In this document: one piece after another, positions 1 through 8,549 of the stretch | How the letters are laid out: each line of letters opens with the position of its first letter | How positions within the stretch are numbered: position 1 is the stretch's first letter | Program-made: the position numbers and the translations under genes | Source: Paraburkholderia gardini | Lineage (GTDB): Bacteria > Pseudomonadota > Gammaproteobacteria > Burkholderiales > Burkholderiaceae | Assembly (NCBI RefSeq): GCF_907164575.1 | Contig: NZ_CAJQYY010000002.1 | Location: forward strand, 1 to 64,000 | Direction of reading: 5' to 3' | Length of the DNA: 64,000 nucleotides | Notes under the pieces: model-generated | Databases searched by the model: none | What the model saw: the letters and a program-made list of their open reading frames with translations, nothing else | What the model was told of the DNA's origin: nothing

Positions 1-186
1 TTCCAGATAAGATTTCTGAACCTCAGAACCGGACATTTCTAAAAAGTCCAGACCCGGACATTTGAAACCAGCCTCGACATGGTGTGTTAGGGCTTTTTAG
101 AAATGTCGTGTTTCAGCAAGATACAGATGTCGTGTTTGCAGCTGATGCCATGCTCGGCGTTTCCGGTCTGATTGCGGGAGCCCGCC
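1..186. repeat. Insertion-sequence end remnant with repeated boxes
   Basis: The box ccggacattt occurs at 29-38 and 54-63 (period 25). On the other side, atgtcgtgttt occurs at 103-113 and 127-137 (period 24). A perfect 15-bp inverted repeat, gacatttctaaaaag at 32-46 and its complement at 93-107, joins the two sets. Paired, evenly spaced boxes in opposite orientation look like transposase-binding sites at two IS ends lying back to back. The transposase fragment starting at 187 supports this. The exact element ends cannot be defined from this window. Confidence 0.5.
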
Positions 187-309
187 ATGCGTGCAGCCGA
201 ACTGGTGACACTGAACATGCGCGAACTCGACCGTTTAAAGGTCATCCAGGACGTCGCCGATGGCAGGCTCAACGCATTGCCACCGGATTCATCCGTTCGC
301 CTTTTATGA
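187..309 (+). pseudogene. Truncated ISNCY-type transposase, N-terminal fragment
   Basis: An ATG at 187 opens a 40-codon frame ending in TGA at 307. Its residues 5-29 (ELVTLNMRELDRLKVIQDVA and on) match the typical N-terminus of ISNCY-group transposases, which continue into a helix-turn-helix and a DDE core of roughly 400 residues or more. After about residue 29 the similarity stops and the frame closes, so helix-turn-helix and catalytic core are absent. The break lies about 40 bp from the end of the neighbouring sugar-binding-protein gene. The element was probably deleted, or excised with loss of flanking genes. The family assignment rests on my recognition of the N-terminal motif only. Confidence 0.55.
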
Positions 310-351
310 GTAAAGGTATTCGTTTCAAACCCGGTGGCCCGAAGCTCCCGC

Positions 352-1599
352 CTACTTGACCTTCGCAGCAGCGGCCAGCTTGCGCACGCCCTCTTCAGGA
401 TCCTCGTTCGAGTTCATGAAATTCGTTACGGCGTCGGTAATCGCGCCAGCGGTAGCCGAAGAATGAAGTTCGCCGAAGGCCAGCGACGGCAGGAACCCGC
501 CCGATTTAATCGTGGCCAGTTCGTCTGTACGTGATTTTTTGGCGCAATCATCGAACTTGTCCATGGGCACATCCAGCCGGATGGGGATCGAACCTTTGTA
601 GAGACTGAACTGCTGCTGGAAATCAGGGGACATGATCGTCCTGGCAAGCGCAAGCTGTCCGGGAGTCGCCTCCTTTTTGCCATTCTGCTGGAAGAACACG
701 AACGCATCCACCGTGTAGGTGAAGGCATTCGACGTGCCGGGCGCAGCCGCGCAGACATAATCGACGTCCGATTTCCTGTTCGCATTCGCAAACTCGCCTT
801 TCGCCCAGTCGCCCATGAATTGCATCCCACCCGAGCCGGAAATAACCATGGCCGTCGCGAGATTCCAGTCACGGCCGTGGTAGCCCTTGTCGAAGTAAGT
901 CCGGATCTTCTGGACGGTCTCGAACACCTGCACCATCTGCGGCGAAGTCAGTGTTTTCTGGTCAAGATCAACCAGGGCTTTGCGGTAGAAGTCCGGGCCC
1001 TGGGAAAGCACAACCGTCTCCCAGATGGTCATGTCCTGCCACGGCTGGCCGCCATGTGCGACGGCCGTGATTCCCGCTGCGCGGAACTTGTCGGCAAGCG
1101 CGAAGAACTCCGGCCACGTCGTGGGCGGCGTGCCGCCCACCTTATCGAGGTCGGCCTTGTTGATCCACAGCCAGTTGATTCGATGTACGGAGAATGGCGC
1201 AGCCACATAGTGGCCGTTTGCCTTCATGGTGTTATCGATTTGCGCCGGCGAATGCGCTTTCCAGTCCGTGGCGGATTGATCGATGTTGACCAGCACGCCC
1301 TGACTCGCCCAATCCTGAATCAGCGGACCCTTGACCTGCGCAGCCGACGGCGCGTTGCCCGAGATAACCTGCGTCTTGAGCGCCGTCATGGCCGCCGCGC
1401 CCGCTCCTCCCGCTACCGCGAAGTCCTTCCACTGGTAGCCCTGTTTGTTCATATCGTCCTTCAGCACGCGGATCGCCTTCGATTCGCCGCCGGAGGTCCA
1501 CCAGTGCAGTACCGAAAGCGGTTCGGCGCCAAGTACAGAATGCGTTCCAGCCACGAGCAGCGTCATAGCCGTTGCAACCGATGTCAGTGATCGTTTCAT
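352..1599 (-). CDS. ABC transporter sugar-binding protein (family 1)
   Basis: The 415-residue precursor has a Sec signal peptide (about residues 1-24, start MKRSLTSVATAM, end near GAEP). The mature part resembles the glucose/mannose-type family 1 extracellular solute-binding proteins, with LHWWTSGGESKAI near the N-terminus and a central SGSGGMQFMGDW. The product should bind a mono- or oligosaccharide in the periplasm and deliver it to an ABC permease. The ATG at 1599 is preferred because GGAGAC lies just upstream; the frame stays open further 5' to 1662 without a signal peptide. No permease or ATPase gene is present: downstream lies an IS remnant, so the transporter operon may have been cut off. 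The substrate is not identifiable. Confidence 0.85.
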   Translation of the reverse strand: MKRSLTSVATAMTLLVAGTHSVLGAEPLSVLHWWTSGGESKAIRVLKDDMNKQGYQWKDFAVAGGAGAAAMTALKTQVISGNAPSAAQVKGPLIQDWASQGVLVNIDQSATDWKAHSPAQIDNTMKANGHYVAAPFSVHRINWLWINKADLDKVGGTPPTTWPEFFALADKFRAAGITAVAHGGQPWQDMTIWETVVLSQGPDFYRKALVDLDQKTLTSPQMVQVFETVQKIRTYFDKGYHGRDWNLATAMVISGSGGMQFMGDWAKGEFANANRKSDVDYVCAAAPGTSNAFTYTVDAFVFFQQNGKKEATPGQLALARTIMSPDFQQQFSLYKGSIPIRLDVPMDKFDDCAKKSRTDELATIKSGGFLPSLAFGELHSSATAGAITDAVTNFMNSNEDPEEGVRKLAAAAKVK

Positions 1600-1678
1600 T
1601 GCAGTCTCCGAATTTTTCGTTATTGATCGAGCGACGCATTCGCGGCCAGGGCGAACGCGCATGCGCGCCCGTTTTCAT

Positions 1679-1711
1679 GCGGGTCAAACGCGGGTCAAAC
1701 GCGAGTCAAAC
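1679..1711. repeat. Three tandem 11-bp iteron-like repeats
   Basis: The units gcgggtcaaac, gcgggtcaaac and gcgagtcaaac lie head to tail at 1679-1689, 1690-1700 and 1701-1711; only one base differs in the third. The period is about one helical turn. They occupy the 124-bp gap between the DUF1479 gene and the downstream sugar-binding-protein gene, where a regulator could bind. A chance slippage repeat is the alternative. Confidence 0.6.
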
Positions 1712-1723
1712 GTCTTTGCCGAT

Positions 1724-2968
1724 CTACAGGTCAAACCCAAGTTGCACCTTGCCGGTCGGTGTCATGTCCCCGGCCGTCGCGCGTCCGGTGAAATCTACTT
1801 CGAAATGGTCAGCCGGAAAATCAGGTGGACTTTCACCCTTCAGGAAGCTCGGCAACTGGCGCTTCAGATAAGCATCGTTTTTGGCGCACGCGGGCGCCGA
1901 AGCAATGTACATCACGTTGCTGTAGCCTGCTCCCCTATGCTCGTCCTCGACCGCATGGATGACATCGCTGTGCCAGAACACGGTGTCGCCCGCTTCCATT
2001 TTTGGAATCGACGACAGCGCCTCGAACAATGGTGCATGAAATTCCGGTTTGATCGACAGTGCCCGTCCGGGCATTGCACCGCATAGATCGTCTTCCGCGA
2101 CATCGTCCTGAAGCGCGCGCAGCAGAATGTACGCCATTGCATTGGCGATGGGTACGAGTTGTAGCGTGCCGTCGCCCGGGCCTTGCGGCGTCAGGGCAGT
2201 CCAGCCCTGGAAAGTGCGGAACATCGAGCATACGGCGGGCGACGCGATTTCCTGCACGTCCGGCCGGAAAGCCGCGTCGAACGGATCGTAGTCTCGCCAG
2301 TTCCCTGCAAACACGTGGCGGTACACCTTCCGGAAATTGCTTTCGATCCAGCGCTCGACCGACCCGCCGTCGCAATGCGCCGACAAGCCGAGCGACGCGG
2401 AGCCTGGTGGCCTGCGACGCAGACGGTCGGCATAGACCGGCACGCGCTCCGGATCGAAGTGCACGCGGCCCTCGCTCTCATTGCGCCACAGACGGTTCAG
2501 GAACACACGCGCCGCGGTCAGCGACGCCGACTGACGGGCCAGCACTTGTGGCTTCGACCAGTACACGCCATAGATCTGCGGCTTGCTGGATGCCAGCTGT
2601 CCAAAGTATTTGTCCTCGGCGCGGTTTTCCAGACGCCTGTCGAGATTATTGCGCTCGACATAGCTTGCAATATCCTCGTCCCAGCCCTGCACCAGCGCGC
2701 GGGGAAAGACATTGCGAATCACGCATGCGCCACGCGCCTTGACGAGCGCGATCTGGTCGGCGGTGACGCGTTGTCCGGTGATGTCGGAAAACTGGATCTC
2801 GGGAATGACGTCTTCTCCACGATCCCGCTGCCCGGCGATTCGCCGGGCCTCGGTGCTGATCGCTTCCTCGACTTCGGCGAAGACCTCCCGGTAGTTCGGC
2901 AACGCCGCGCGCAGTTCCTTTTTCGCTTGCCGGATCGCGGCCGGCAAATCTTCGATTTTTAACGCCAT
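1724..2968 (-). CDS. DUF1479 (YbiU-like) putative Fe(II)/2-oxoglutarate oxygenase
   Basis: The 414-residue protein matches the DUF1479/YbiU family from end to end, at the usual length. Residues 198-200 (His-Cys-Asp in SAHCDGG) and a later His in [14 protein letters not shown] (333 or 338) give the HxD...H pattern of a mononuclear iron facial triad. R345 could hold the 2-oxoglutarate carboxylate. No signal peptide or membrane segment is visible, so it should be cytosolic. The ATG at 2968 is preceded by a GGAGACAG-type ribosome site. It may be co-transcribed with the sugar-binding-protein gene downstream and is divergent from the AraC-type gene at 3062, which probably controls it. The substrate is unknown; the oxygenase role is inferred from the fold. 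Confidence 0.82.
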   Translation of the reverse strand: MALKIEDLPAAIRQAKKELRAALPNYREVFAEVEEAISTEARRIAGQRDRGEDVIPEIQFSDITGQRVTADQIALVKARGACVIRNVFPRALVQGWDEDIASYVERNNLDRRLENRAEDKYFGQLASSKPQIYGVYWSKPQVLARQSASLTAARVFLNRLWRNESEGRVHFDPERVPVYADRLRRRPPGSASLGLSAHCDGGSVERWIESNFRKVYRHVFAGNWRDYDPFDAAFRPDVQEIASPAVCSMFRTFQGWTALTPQGPGDGTLQLVPIANAMAYILLRALQDDVAEDDLCGAMPGRALSIKPEFHAPLFEALSSIPKMEAGDTVFWHSDVIHAVEDEHRGAGYSNVMYIASAPACAKNDAYLKRQLPSFLKGESPPDFPADHFEVDFTGRATAGDMTPTGKVQLGFDL

Positions 2969-3061
2969 GACTGTCTCCGTATAGATTCGATATCCACGAG
3001 GATAGGACGTGTACTCGCATCGTGGTGATACGATTCAGGCAATTCATTTGCGTTTTCGGCC

Positions 3062-4018
3062 ATGAAACCAGCCTATGAGCATGTCGAGTTCGGTGAGGAC
3101 TGTTCGGTCCGGGTTTACCATCGGCGGCTCCCGCGTATTCCGTTCGAGTGGCATCACCACCCGGAGTACGAGTTAACGCTGACGATGAACAGTCATGGCA
3201 AGCGCTACATCGGCGACTCCGTCAACGAATATGAGGCCGAGGATCTGGTCCTCGTGCCGCCGGATCTGCCGCACACCTGGGCGTCGAACCGTTCGATCGA
3301 GCCGTCCTCGCCACAGGTCGCCATCGTTATCTGGTTTGACGGCGACTGGGCGCGGCGCATGGCGGATTGTTGCCCCGAATATGAACCGCTGCGCAAGCTG
3401 TTGCGCAGGGCCGCGTGTGGGCTGGCCTTCGAGCCGCCTGCTGGCAAATCGATGCGCGACCGCCTGGAGCAATTACTGTCGAGCGGAGCGCGCGACCGCC
3501 TTGGCGCCGCCCTCGATATTCTGTGCACGCTCGCCGACGCGCCGGGTCAGCCGCTCGCCTCGCCGAGTGCTTTCAATCAGGCAACCGCGGGCCCATCTGG
3601 TCACGAGCCCGAACGGATCAACCGGGTTCTTTCGATGATCGACGCGCGCTTTGCCGAACCGCTGCGACTGTCAGAGCTCTGTGCAGCCGCCAGCCTGTCG
3701 GAGCGCACGCTCACGCGTTATTTTGTTCAACATATCGGCGAGAGCGTGGGTCGGTATATCGCCCGGGTTCGCATCGGCCATGCGTGTCGAATGCTGGCTG
3801 ACACTTCCCTGCCCGTCGCCGTCATCGCTGCTCGTTCGGGCTTCGCGAACGTCGCCAATTTCAACCGGCAGTTCAGGGCCGCGAAGCAAACGACGCCGGC
3901 CGAATATCGACGGCTGTTCGCGGCCGTGGGTTCACCGGATAAGGATGCATCGACTCGTTTGACCGAACGGTCTCCGTCGCTTCAAGGGAAGCGGAAATCA
4001 GCCGTCGCCCGCAGGTAG
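3062..4018 (+). CDS. AraC-family regulator with N-terminal cupin
   Basis: The 318-residue protein has an N-terminal cupin ligand domain (about 5-110, with RIPFEWHHHPEYELTL and VLVPPDLPHTW). The C-terminal double helix-turn-helix of the AraC/XylS family lies at about 185-285 and includes LSELCAAASLSERTLTRYF and SGFANVANFNRQFRAAKQTT. The two-domain layout is that of sensors of small carbon compounds. It is divergent from the DUF1479 gene with 93 bp between the starts. That gap holds a short inverted repeat, atcgt at 3019-3023 and acgat at 3030-3034. Control of the DUF1479 and sugar-binding-protein genes is inferred from position. The effector is unknown. Confidence 0.9.
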   Translation: MKPAYEHVEFGEDCSVRVYHRRLPRIPFEWHHHPEYELTLTMNSHGKRYIGDSVNEYEAEDLVLVPPDLPHTWASNRSIEPSSPQVAIVIWFDGDWARRMADCCPEYEPLRKLLRRAACGLAFEPPAGKSMRDRLEQLLSSGARDRLGAALDILCTLADAPGQPLASPSAFNQATAGPSGHEPERINRVLSMIDARFAEPLRLSELCAAASLSERTLTRYFVQHIGESVGRYIARVRIGHACRMLADTSLPVAVIAARSGFANVANFNRQFRAAKQTTPAEYRRLFAAVGSPDKDASTRLTERSPSLQGKRKSAVARR

Positions 4019-4083
4019 CAAATCCCACAGACCTTTAGACAACCGGCTCTGAACGATCCAGGGTCGATGTCCTGTTGCATCGT

Positions 4084-4374
4084 TCATACCGCATCGGCAC
4101 CCAGCGCTTCCAGAAATGACCACGGAAAAATGCCCTGCGCGTGTCCGTCGCTGAAAACGAGCTGTACGCCATACGCCATCGACTGAATGTCGACGACGGC
4201 GACGCCTTCCGGGGCGCGCACCTCATCGCCGGCAACGCGCACGCGTCGACAGGCCGCGCATGGACAGGCGCGGCGCAACGCGACGTGGCTCAAGCGCTGC
4301 GTCATCGCATCGGGCCAGTACAACGTCATGGTATGAGCGCGGGAATCAAGCTCGACGTGCACAGGCACCTTCAT
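4084..4374 (-). CDS. DUF971-domain protein
   Basis: The 96-residue protein is essentially one DUF971 domain, the small domain also found at the N-terminus of gamma-butyrobetaine hydroxylase and at the C-terminus of HCF101-type Mrp iron-sulfur carriers. Key features are the CPCAACRR cysteine motif at about 38-45, the LSHVALRRACPCAAC context, and the aromatic C-terminal FSDGHAQGIFPWSFLEAL. It is the last gene of the AprA-like operon; its start overlaps the HEAT-repeat gene by 4 bp, so translation is probably coupled. Because the operon encodes iron-sulfur and flavin proteins, a role in cofactor delivery or assembly is a reasonable inference, but no activity can be read from the sequence. Confidence 0.8.
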   Translation of the reverse strand: MKVPVHVELDSRAHTMTLYWPDAMTQRLSHVALRRACPCAACRRVRVAGDEVRAPEGVAVVDIQSMAYGVQLVFSDGHAQGIFPWSFLEALGADAV

Positions 4375-5366
4375 GCCGGATGGCCTCCAATCTGCCGCAG
4401 CGCGATGCGTACCGCCTTGCGTACTTCCGGATCGGCGTCGCCCTGCGCTCCCAAAAGAGCGGTCAATACGCGACTGTCGCCCAGTTCGCCGAGCGCGAGC
4501 GCCGCCTCCTTGCGCAGATTGCTGATGGCATGCGACAGCAACACGGCAAGCGCCGGTCCCGCGGCCGCATCGCGCAAGCGGCCGAGCGCCCTCGCCGCCT
4601 TCAGCCGGACCTGCCAGTAGGGATCGTCGAGCGACGCAACCAGCGCCTCGCGGGCGCGCGGCGCGCGCAGTTTGCCCAGCGTCGTGGCGGCTTCTTCACG
4701 CACTTGCCATGCGTCATCGCGCAGCGCGCTGAGGAGCGCATCGACGATCGGCGGCGTGGGTTCCGGGCACAGTCCAAGCGCACCCACTGCCGCGCGGCGC
4801 ACGTCGGGATCGGCATCGCCGGCAGCCACCGACGCCAGTTGCGCGAGCGCCCGCGGGTCCTTGAGCCATCCCAGCACGCCGACCGCCTCGAGACGCACCG
4901 CCGCCAGCGAATGCGAAAGCGCGCGCAGGGCGGGATCGAATGCATCGGCGAGACGCAGTTCGCGCAGCGCACGCAACACCGCCATCTGCACGAACGGCTC
5001 CGTGCGCGCGATCCAGCGCAGCAACACCGGACCGGACGTCGCGTCCTTCAACTCGGAAAGGCTTTGGGCCGCGGCGAGACGCACCGCTTCGTCGCGATCA
5101 AGCAACGCGCCACACAGCGCATCGACGACCTCCTCACGCTCCCACGCGGCAAGCACGCGTGCCGCCTCGCGGCGCACGTCGGCCGAAGCGTCGTGCCGCA
5201 ACGCGTCGACGATCGGCGGCAAGAGGTTTTCGTCTTCCAGATCCGCGAGTTCAAGCAACGCGATGCGGCGCACCACGGGGTCGCTGTCAGAGAGGCGCGG
5301 CAGCAGCACGGAAGCCTCGGGGTCCAGCGCGTCGGGGTCGAATGTCAGCGGGGGAAAATCAGTCAT
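4371..5366 (-). CDS. HEAT-repeat protein
   Basis: The 331-residue protein consists almost entirely of about ten HEAT repeats of roughly 31 residues. Each carries the D-x-x-V-R-R/K-x-A-A-x-A-L-G signature, for example DPVVRRIALLELADL, DADPDVRRAAVGALGL and DPYWQVRLKAARALGRL. Such proteins (HEAT_2 and bilin-lyase-like groups) are binding scaffolds. No signal peptide is visible, so it should be cytosolic. It lies 42 bp after the ABC ATPase gene and overlaps the DUF971 gene by 4 bp, placing it firmly in the operon. It may scaffold assembly of the flavoprotein and ferredoxin; that is inference only. Confidence 0.9.
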   Translation of the reverse strand: MTDFPPLTFDPDALDPEASVLLPRLSDSDPVVRRIALLELADLEDENLLPPIVDALRHDASADVRREAARVLAAWEREEVVDALCGALLDRDEAVRLAAAQSLSELKDATSGPVLLRWIARTEPFVQMAVLRALRELRLADAFDPALRALSHSLAAVRLEAVGVLGWLKDPRALAQLASVAAGDADPDVRRAAVGALGLCPEPTPPIVDALLSALRDDAWQVREEAATTLGKLRAPRAREALVASLDDPYWQVRLKAARALGRLRDAAAGPALAVLLSHAISNLRKEAALALGELGDSRVLTALLGAQGDADPEVRKAVRIALRQIGGHPA

Positions 5367-5408
5367 GAGTCGCTTTGAATGAAAACAGGAATCGGGATGA
5401 ATCGCTCT

Positions 5409-6197
5409 TCAGGCCGCTTCGCGCAACAACGCGAGGCAGCGCCGCTTGATGTCGATGAATTCCGCTGCGACGGTGCTTTCGTCGTCGCGCGGCCGCGCGA
5501 GCGGCACCGCGATATCGGCGACGATCCGCGCGGGCCGGTGCGACAGCACGAGAATGCGATCCGCCAGAAACAGCGCTTCGTCGATATCGTGCGTCACGAA
5601 GAGCACGGTGGTCCGCATGCGCGTCCATATGTCGAGAAGCAGGCGCTGCATCATCCGGCGGGTCTGCGCGTCGAGCGCGCCGAACGGCTCGTCCATCAGC
5701 AGGACGTGGGGCCGGTTGATCAGCGTGCGCGCAATCTCCACGCGCTGCTGCATGCCGCCCGACAGTTGCACCGGATAGCGCGATTCGAAACCCTGCAAGC
5801 CGACAAGCGCCAGCAGCTCACGTGCCTCGCGATGCCGTTCCGCGAGACCGAGCCCGTTCATCTTGAGTCCGAACGCGACGTTGTCGATCACGCGCTTCCA
5901 CGGAAAGAGCGTGTGCTGCTGGAAGACGAGCCCGCGATTGCGGTGCGGGCCGTCGACCGGTTCGCCATCGACCGCGATCTCGCCGCGCGTGAGCGGCACG
6001 TGACCCGCCATGGCGCCGAGCAAGGTGGATTTGCCGCAGCCCGAAGGGCCCAGCACGCAGACGAATTCGCCCGGCTCGACGGTGAAGTCGAGGCGCTCGA
6101 GCGCGGTGAAGCGCTCGTTCGCCGGGCCCACGTCGATGCTGACGGAACGTACATCGACGCGCCCGACGGCCGCGTCGGTGGCGGGTACGGCGCTCAT
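5409..6197 (-). CDS. ABC transporter ATP-binding protein, SsuB/TauB type
   Basis: This is a 262-residue ATPase of the nitrate/sulfonate/taurine importer class. It has Walker A GPSGCGKST, a Q-loop in FQQHTLFPW, signature [12 protein letters not shown], and Walker B VLLMDEPFGALD followed by the switch histidine in LFVTHDIDEAL. The frame is open upstream, but the start at 6197 fits the family length and overlaps the end of the permease gene by 4 bp (ATGA). It should energise uptake through the adjacent permease. The substrate cannot be told from the ATPase; context suggests an organosulfur or similar small anion. Confidence 0.92.
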   Translation of the reverse strand: MSAVPATDAAVGRVDVRSVSIDVGPANERFTALERLDFTVEPGEFVCVLGPSGCGKSTLLGAMAGHVPLTRGEIAVDGEPVDGPHRNRGLVFQQHTLFPWKRVIDNVAFGLKMNGLGLAERHREARELLALVGLQGFESRYPVQLSGGMQQRVEIARTLINRPHVLLMDEPFGALDAQTRRMMQRLLLDIWTRMRTTVLFVTHDIDEALFLADRILVLSHRPARIVADIAVPLARPRDDESTVAAEFIDIKRRCLALLREAA

Positions 6198-7042
6198 CGG
6201 CGAACCTCGCTCAGCCGGTACCAGGGCATCAGCGCGAGCCCCAGCCGCTTGACGAGCACACTGCTGCCCATGCCGAGCGCGCCGATCAGCAGCATGCCGA
6301 CGACGATGTCCGCGTAGTTCTGCAACGTGTACGACTCCCACGTGAAGTAGCCGATTCCGTACTGCCCCGCGATCATCTCGGCTGTGATCAGGCAGAACCA
6401 CGCGGTGCCCATGCCGATCGACAGGCCGGTCACGATAGCGGGCGCGGCGCCCGGCAGGATCACTTCGCTGAAAAGCGAAAGACGGCGCGTGCCGAGACTG
6501 CGCGCTGTCGCGACGAGACGCGGGTCGACGCCCTCGACGCCATGAATGGTATTGAGCAGAACCGGAAACAGCGCACCGACGAACGTGATGAACATCATGC
6601 TCACCTCGGACGACGGGAACATCAGGATCGACAGCGGAATCCAGGCAACGGCGGGAATCGGGCGCAGCACTTCGAGCGAAGGCAGCAACGTGTCCTCGAA
6701 CGCGCGGTATCGCCCGATCGCAAGGCCAAAGCCGATTCCCACCACCGCGGCCGCGCAGAATCCGACCAGCACGCGCGTGATGCTGGAGAAGAGATGCATC
6801 GGCAGCTTCGGCGAATGCAGCAGATGCCAGAAGGCCGGTGCGACGTCGGTGGGCGCGGGCACGTTCGCCATCGTCACGAAGCCGAGCGACGCCTTGTACT
6901 GCGCCGCGATCTGCCACAGGCCGAGACAGGCGAGCAGCGAGACGCAACGCCAGATCCATCGTCCAGCAGGAATGCCGGACGAGGCCCGTCCGGAGGCCGA
7001 CGGCATGCTGCCGCTTTCGGTAGGTGCAAGAGAAGTTGCCAT
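6194..7042 (-). CDS. ABC transporter permease, SsuC/TauC type
   Basis: The 282-residue inner-membrane protein has about six hydrophobic segments. It carries the EAA-type loop of binding-protein-dependent permeases (VATARSLGTRRLSLFSEVIL followed by PGAAPAIVTGL). An ATG at 7042 preceded by GAGG gives the usual length; the longer frame to 7243 adds an arginine-rich stretch unlikely to be protein. It is 43 bp downstream of the binding-protein gene and overlaps the ATPase gene by 4 bp, so the three make one importer. Its first hydrophobic segment (CVSLLACLGLWQIAAQY) begins near residue 28, after a Ser/Pro-rich cytosolic tail. Confidence 0.92.
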   Translation of the reverse strand: MATSLAPTESGSMPSASGRASSGIPAGRWIWRCVSLLACLGLWQIAAQYKASLGFVTMANVPAPTDVAPAFWHLLHSPKLPMHLFSSITRVLVGFCAAAVVGIGFGLAIGRYRAFEDTLLPSLEVLRPIPAVAWIPLSILMFPSSEVSMMFITFVGALFPVLLNTIHGVEGVDPRLVATARSLGTRRLSLFSEVILPGAAPAIVTGLSIGMGTAWFCLITAEMIAGQYGIGYFTWESYTLQNYADIVVGMLLIGALGMGSSVLVKRLGLALMPWYRLSEVRR

Positions 7043-7085
7043 GCCTGAATTCCTCGCAGGGTTGGGATGTCGGGCTGGAACCGCG

Positions 7086-8513
7086 TTAACGCGCAGCCAG
7101 GGCCTGGGCCGCGTCGGCGCGCGCCGACGCGTAATCGACGACGTTTCCGCTGACCTGCTTCGCGTAGGTCTCGGCACTCGTGCGCAGCAGGAAAGCCGCG
7201 ATCTGTCCGTTGGCCGGGCGGACATACCATGCCTGACTGGCAAGGAGCTTCAAACCGGTCCCATGGTCCTGGGCGAACACCGCACGCACTTTCCTGCCCT
7301 GCTTCGTCAGGCTTTCCAGCGCGGCGAATGCCTCCTGCGGCTGCGCATAGCTGCGCACCCTGCTCTCACCCTCCACCCATATCTGGGCGACGTCGTTAAA
7401 GCGGGTGATCGGCTTGCCGGTCTGCGCGTCATTCGCCACGAGCGGTTGCTTCGCGTAGTTGGCAAGCGCCGCGGCATAGTCGAGCCCGGACTCCTTGAAC
7501 GCCTCGCGGATGAACTGGTCGTCGATGATCGAGTTGGCGTCGAGTTCGACGTCGGTCTTTTTCAGTAGCTTGAGCGTGTCGATCGCGTTTGCCACCGCCT
7601 GGCGATATTCCGGCTTCCAGGTCAGGTCGCGCGTCTGCAGGCCGAGCGGCCCGTGGTACAGATAGTCCACGGTCGCCTCGATGCCGGTCACCTTCTCGAT
7701 CAGCAGGCTATATTTTTCGGGGTCCTGTGCCATCAGGCGATTCGCCTCGATGGTTGCCCGCAGATAGGCGACCACGATCTCCGGATACTTCTTCGCGTAG
7801 TCGACGTTGACGAGCGCGCCATGGAACGTCGGCGCATGGGTTTGCGAACCGTCGTAAATCTTTTGCGCGAAACCCCGATACGGGAAAAGATCGGCGAACG
7901 GCACGAAATCGGCATGCGCGTCGATCTTGTGCGCCTTGAGCGCGCTGCCGGCCACTTCCGGCGCCTGCGTGATGATGTTGACGTCGGTCTCCGGATCCCA
8001 GCCCTGCGCCTTGATCGCACGCAGCAGCATCGCGTGCGAGGTGGACGCGAACGGCACCGAAATCGTCTTGCCCTTGAGGTCCGCCAGCGAATGCACCGGC
8101 GAACCAATCGGCACGACAATGCCGTTGCCGCTGCCTTCGGTGCTACCCGAGAGCACGGTAATGAATTCGCTCTTCTTGCCCGCTTTCTTGAACGCCGCCG
8201 CGTTGAGCGTGCCAGGAAAATCGGCCATTCCGCCGAAATCGAGCTTGCCCGCCACCATCTCGTTGGTGAGCGGTGCACCCGATGTGAAGTCCTTCCACTG
8301 GATGTCGTACTGGACGTCCTTGTACTTGCCGTCATGAGGCAGATATTTGTCGAGCAGGTGCAACTCGCGGATCATCAGGCCGCCGGTTGCGCAGTTGATC
8401 GTCGTATCCTGCGTGCCGATCGCGACGCGGATCGTCTCCGCGCGCGCGGCGCCCATCGATGCGACAAGGAAGACAGGAACCGCCAAAGCTTGCATCCATT
8501 TAAGACTTTTCAT
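7086..8513 (-). CDS. NitT/TauT-type ABC substrate-binding protein with C-terminal extension
   Basis: The 475-residue precursor has a signal peptide (about 1-25, MKSLKWMQALAVPVFLVASM, cleavage after ARA). Residues about 26-340 form a NitT/TauT-type periplasmic binding domain (FTSGAPLTNEMVAGKLDFGG; LADLKGKTISVPFASTSHAM). The family is usually about 310-340 residues long; here roughly 110 further residues follow (about 365-475). This tail contains SQAWYVRPANGQIAAFLLRT and ends in VVDYASARADAAQALAAR. It reminds me of NosL-type copper-binding domains, but that is a tentative visual match. The start at 8513 gives the best signal peptide; a GTG codon lies directly upstream. The ligand is unknown. 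Confidence 0.85.
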   Translation of the reverse strand: MKSLKWMQALAVPVFLVASMGAARAETIRVAIGTQDTTINCATGGLMIRELHLLDKYLPHDGKYKDVQYDIQWKDFTSGAPLTNEMVAGKLDFGGMADFPGTLNAAAFKKAGKKSEFITVLSGSTEGSGNGIVVPIGSPVHSLADLKGKTISVPFASTSHAMLLRAIKAQGWDPETDVNIITQAPEVAGSALKAHKIDAHADFVPFADLFPYRGFAQKIYDGSQTHAPTFHGALVNVDYAKKYPEIVVAYLRATIEANRLMAQDPEKYSLLIEKVTGIEATVDYLYHGPLGLQTRDLTWKPEYRQAVANAIDTLKLLKKTDVELDANSIIDDQFIREAFKESGLDYAAALANYAKQPLVANDAQTGKPITRFNDVAQIWVEGESRVRSYAQPQEAFAALESLTKQGRKVRAVFAQDHGTGLKLLASQAWYVRPANGQIAAFLLRTSAETYAKQVSGNVVDYASARADAAQALAAR

Positions 8514-8549
8514 CACACAACCCCGAGTGAGTAACGGTGGAACGCCGCG

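Noticed and set aside
352..1662. Longer start (1662) for the sugar-binding protein
   Set aside because: The extra 21 residues are Arg-rich and hide the signal peptide; the ATG at 1599 has a ribosome site.
5409..6959. 516-residue frame covering ATPase and part of the permease gene
   Set aside because: Only the part from 6197 matches the ATPase; the upstream part is the out-of-frame shadow of the permease gene.
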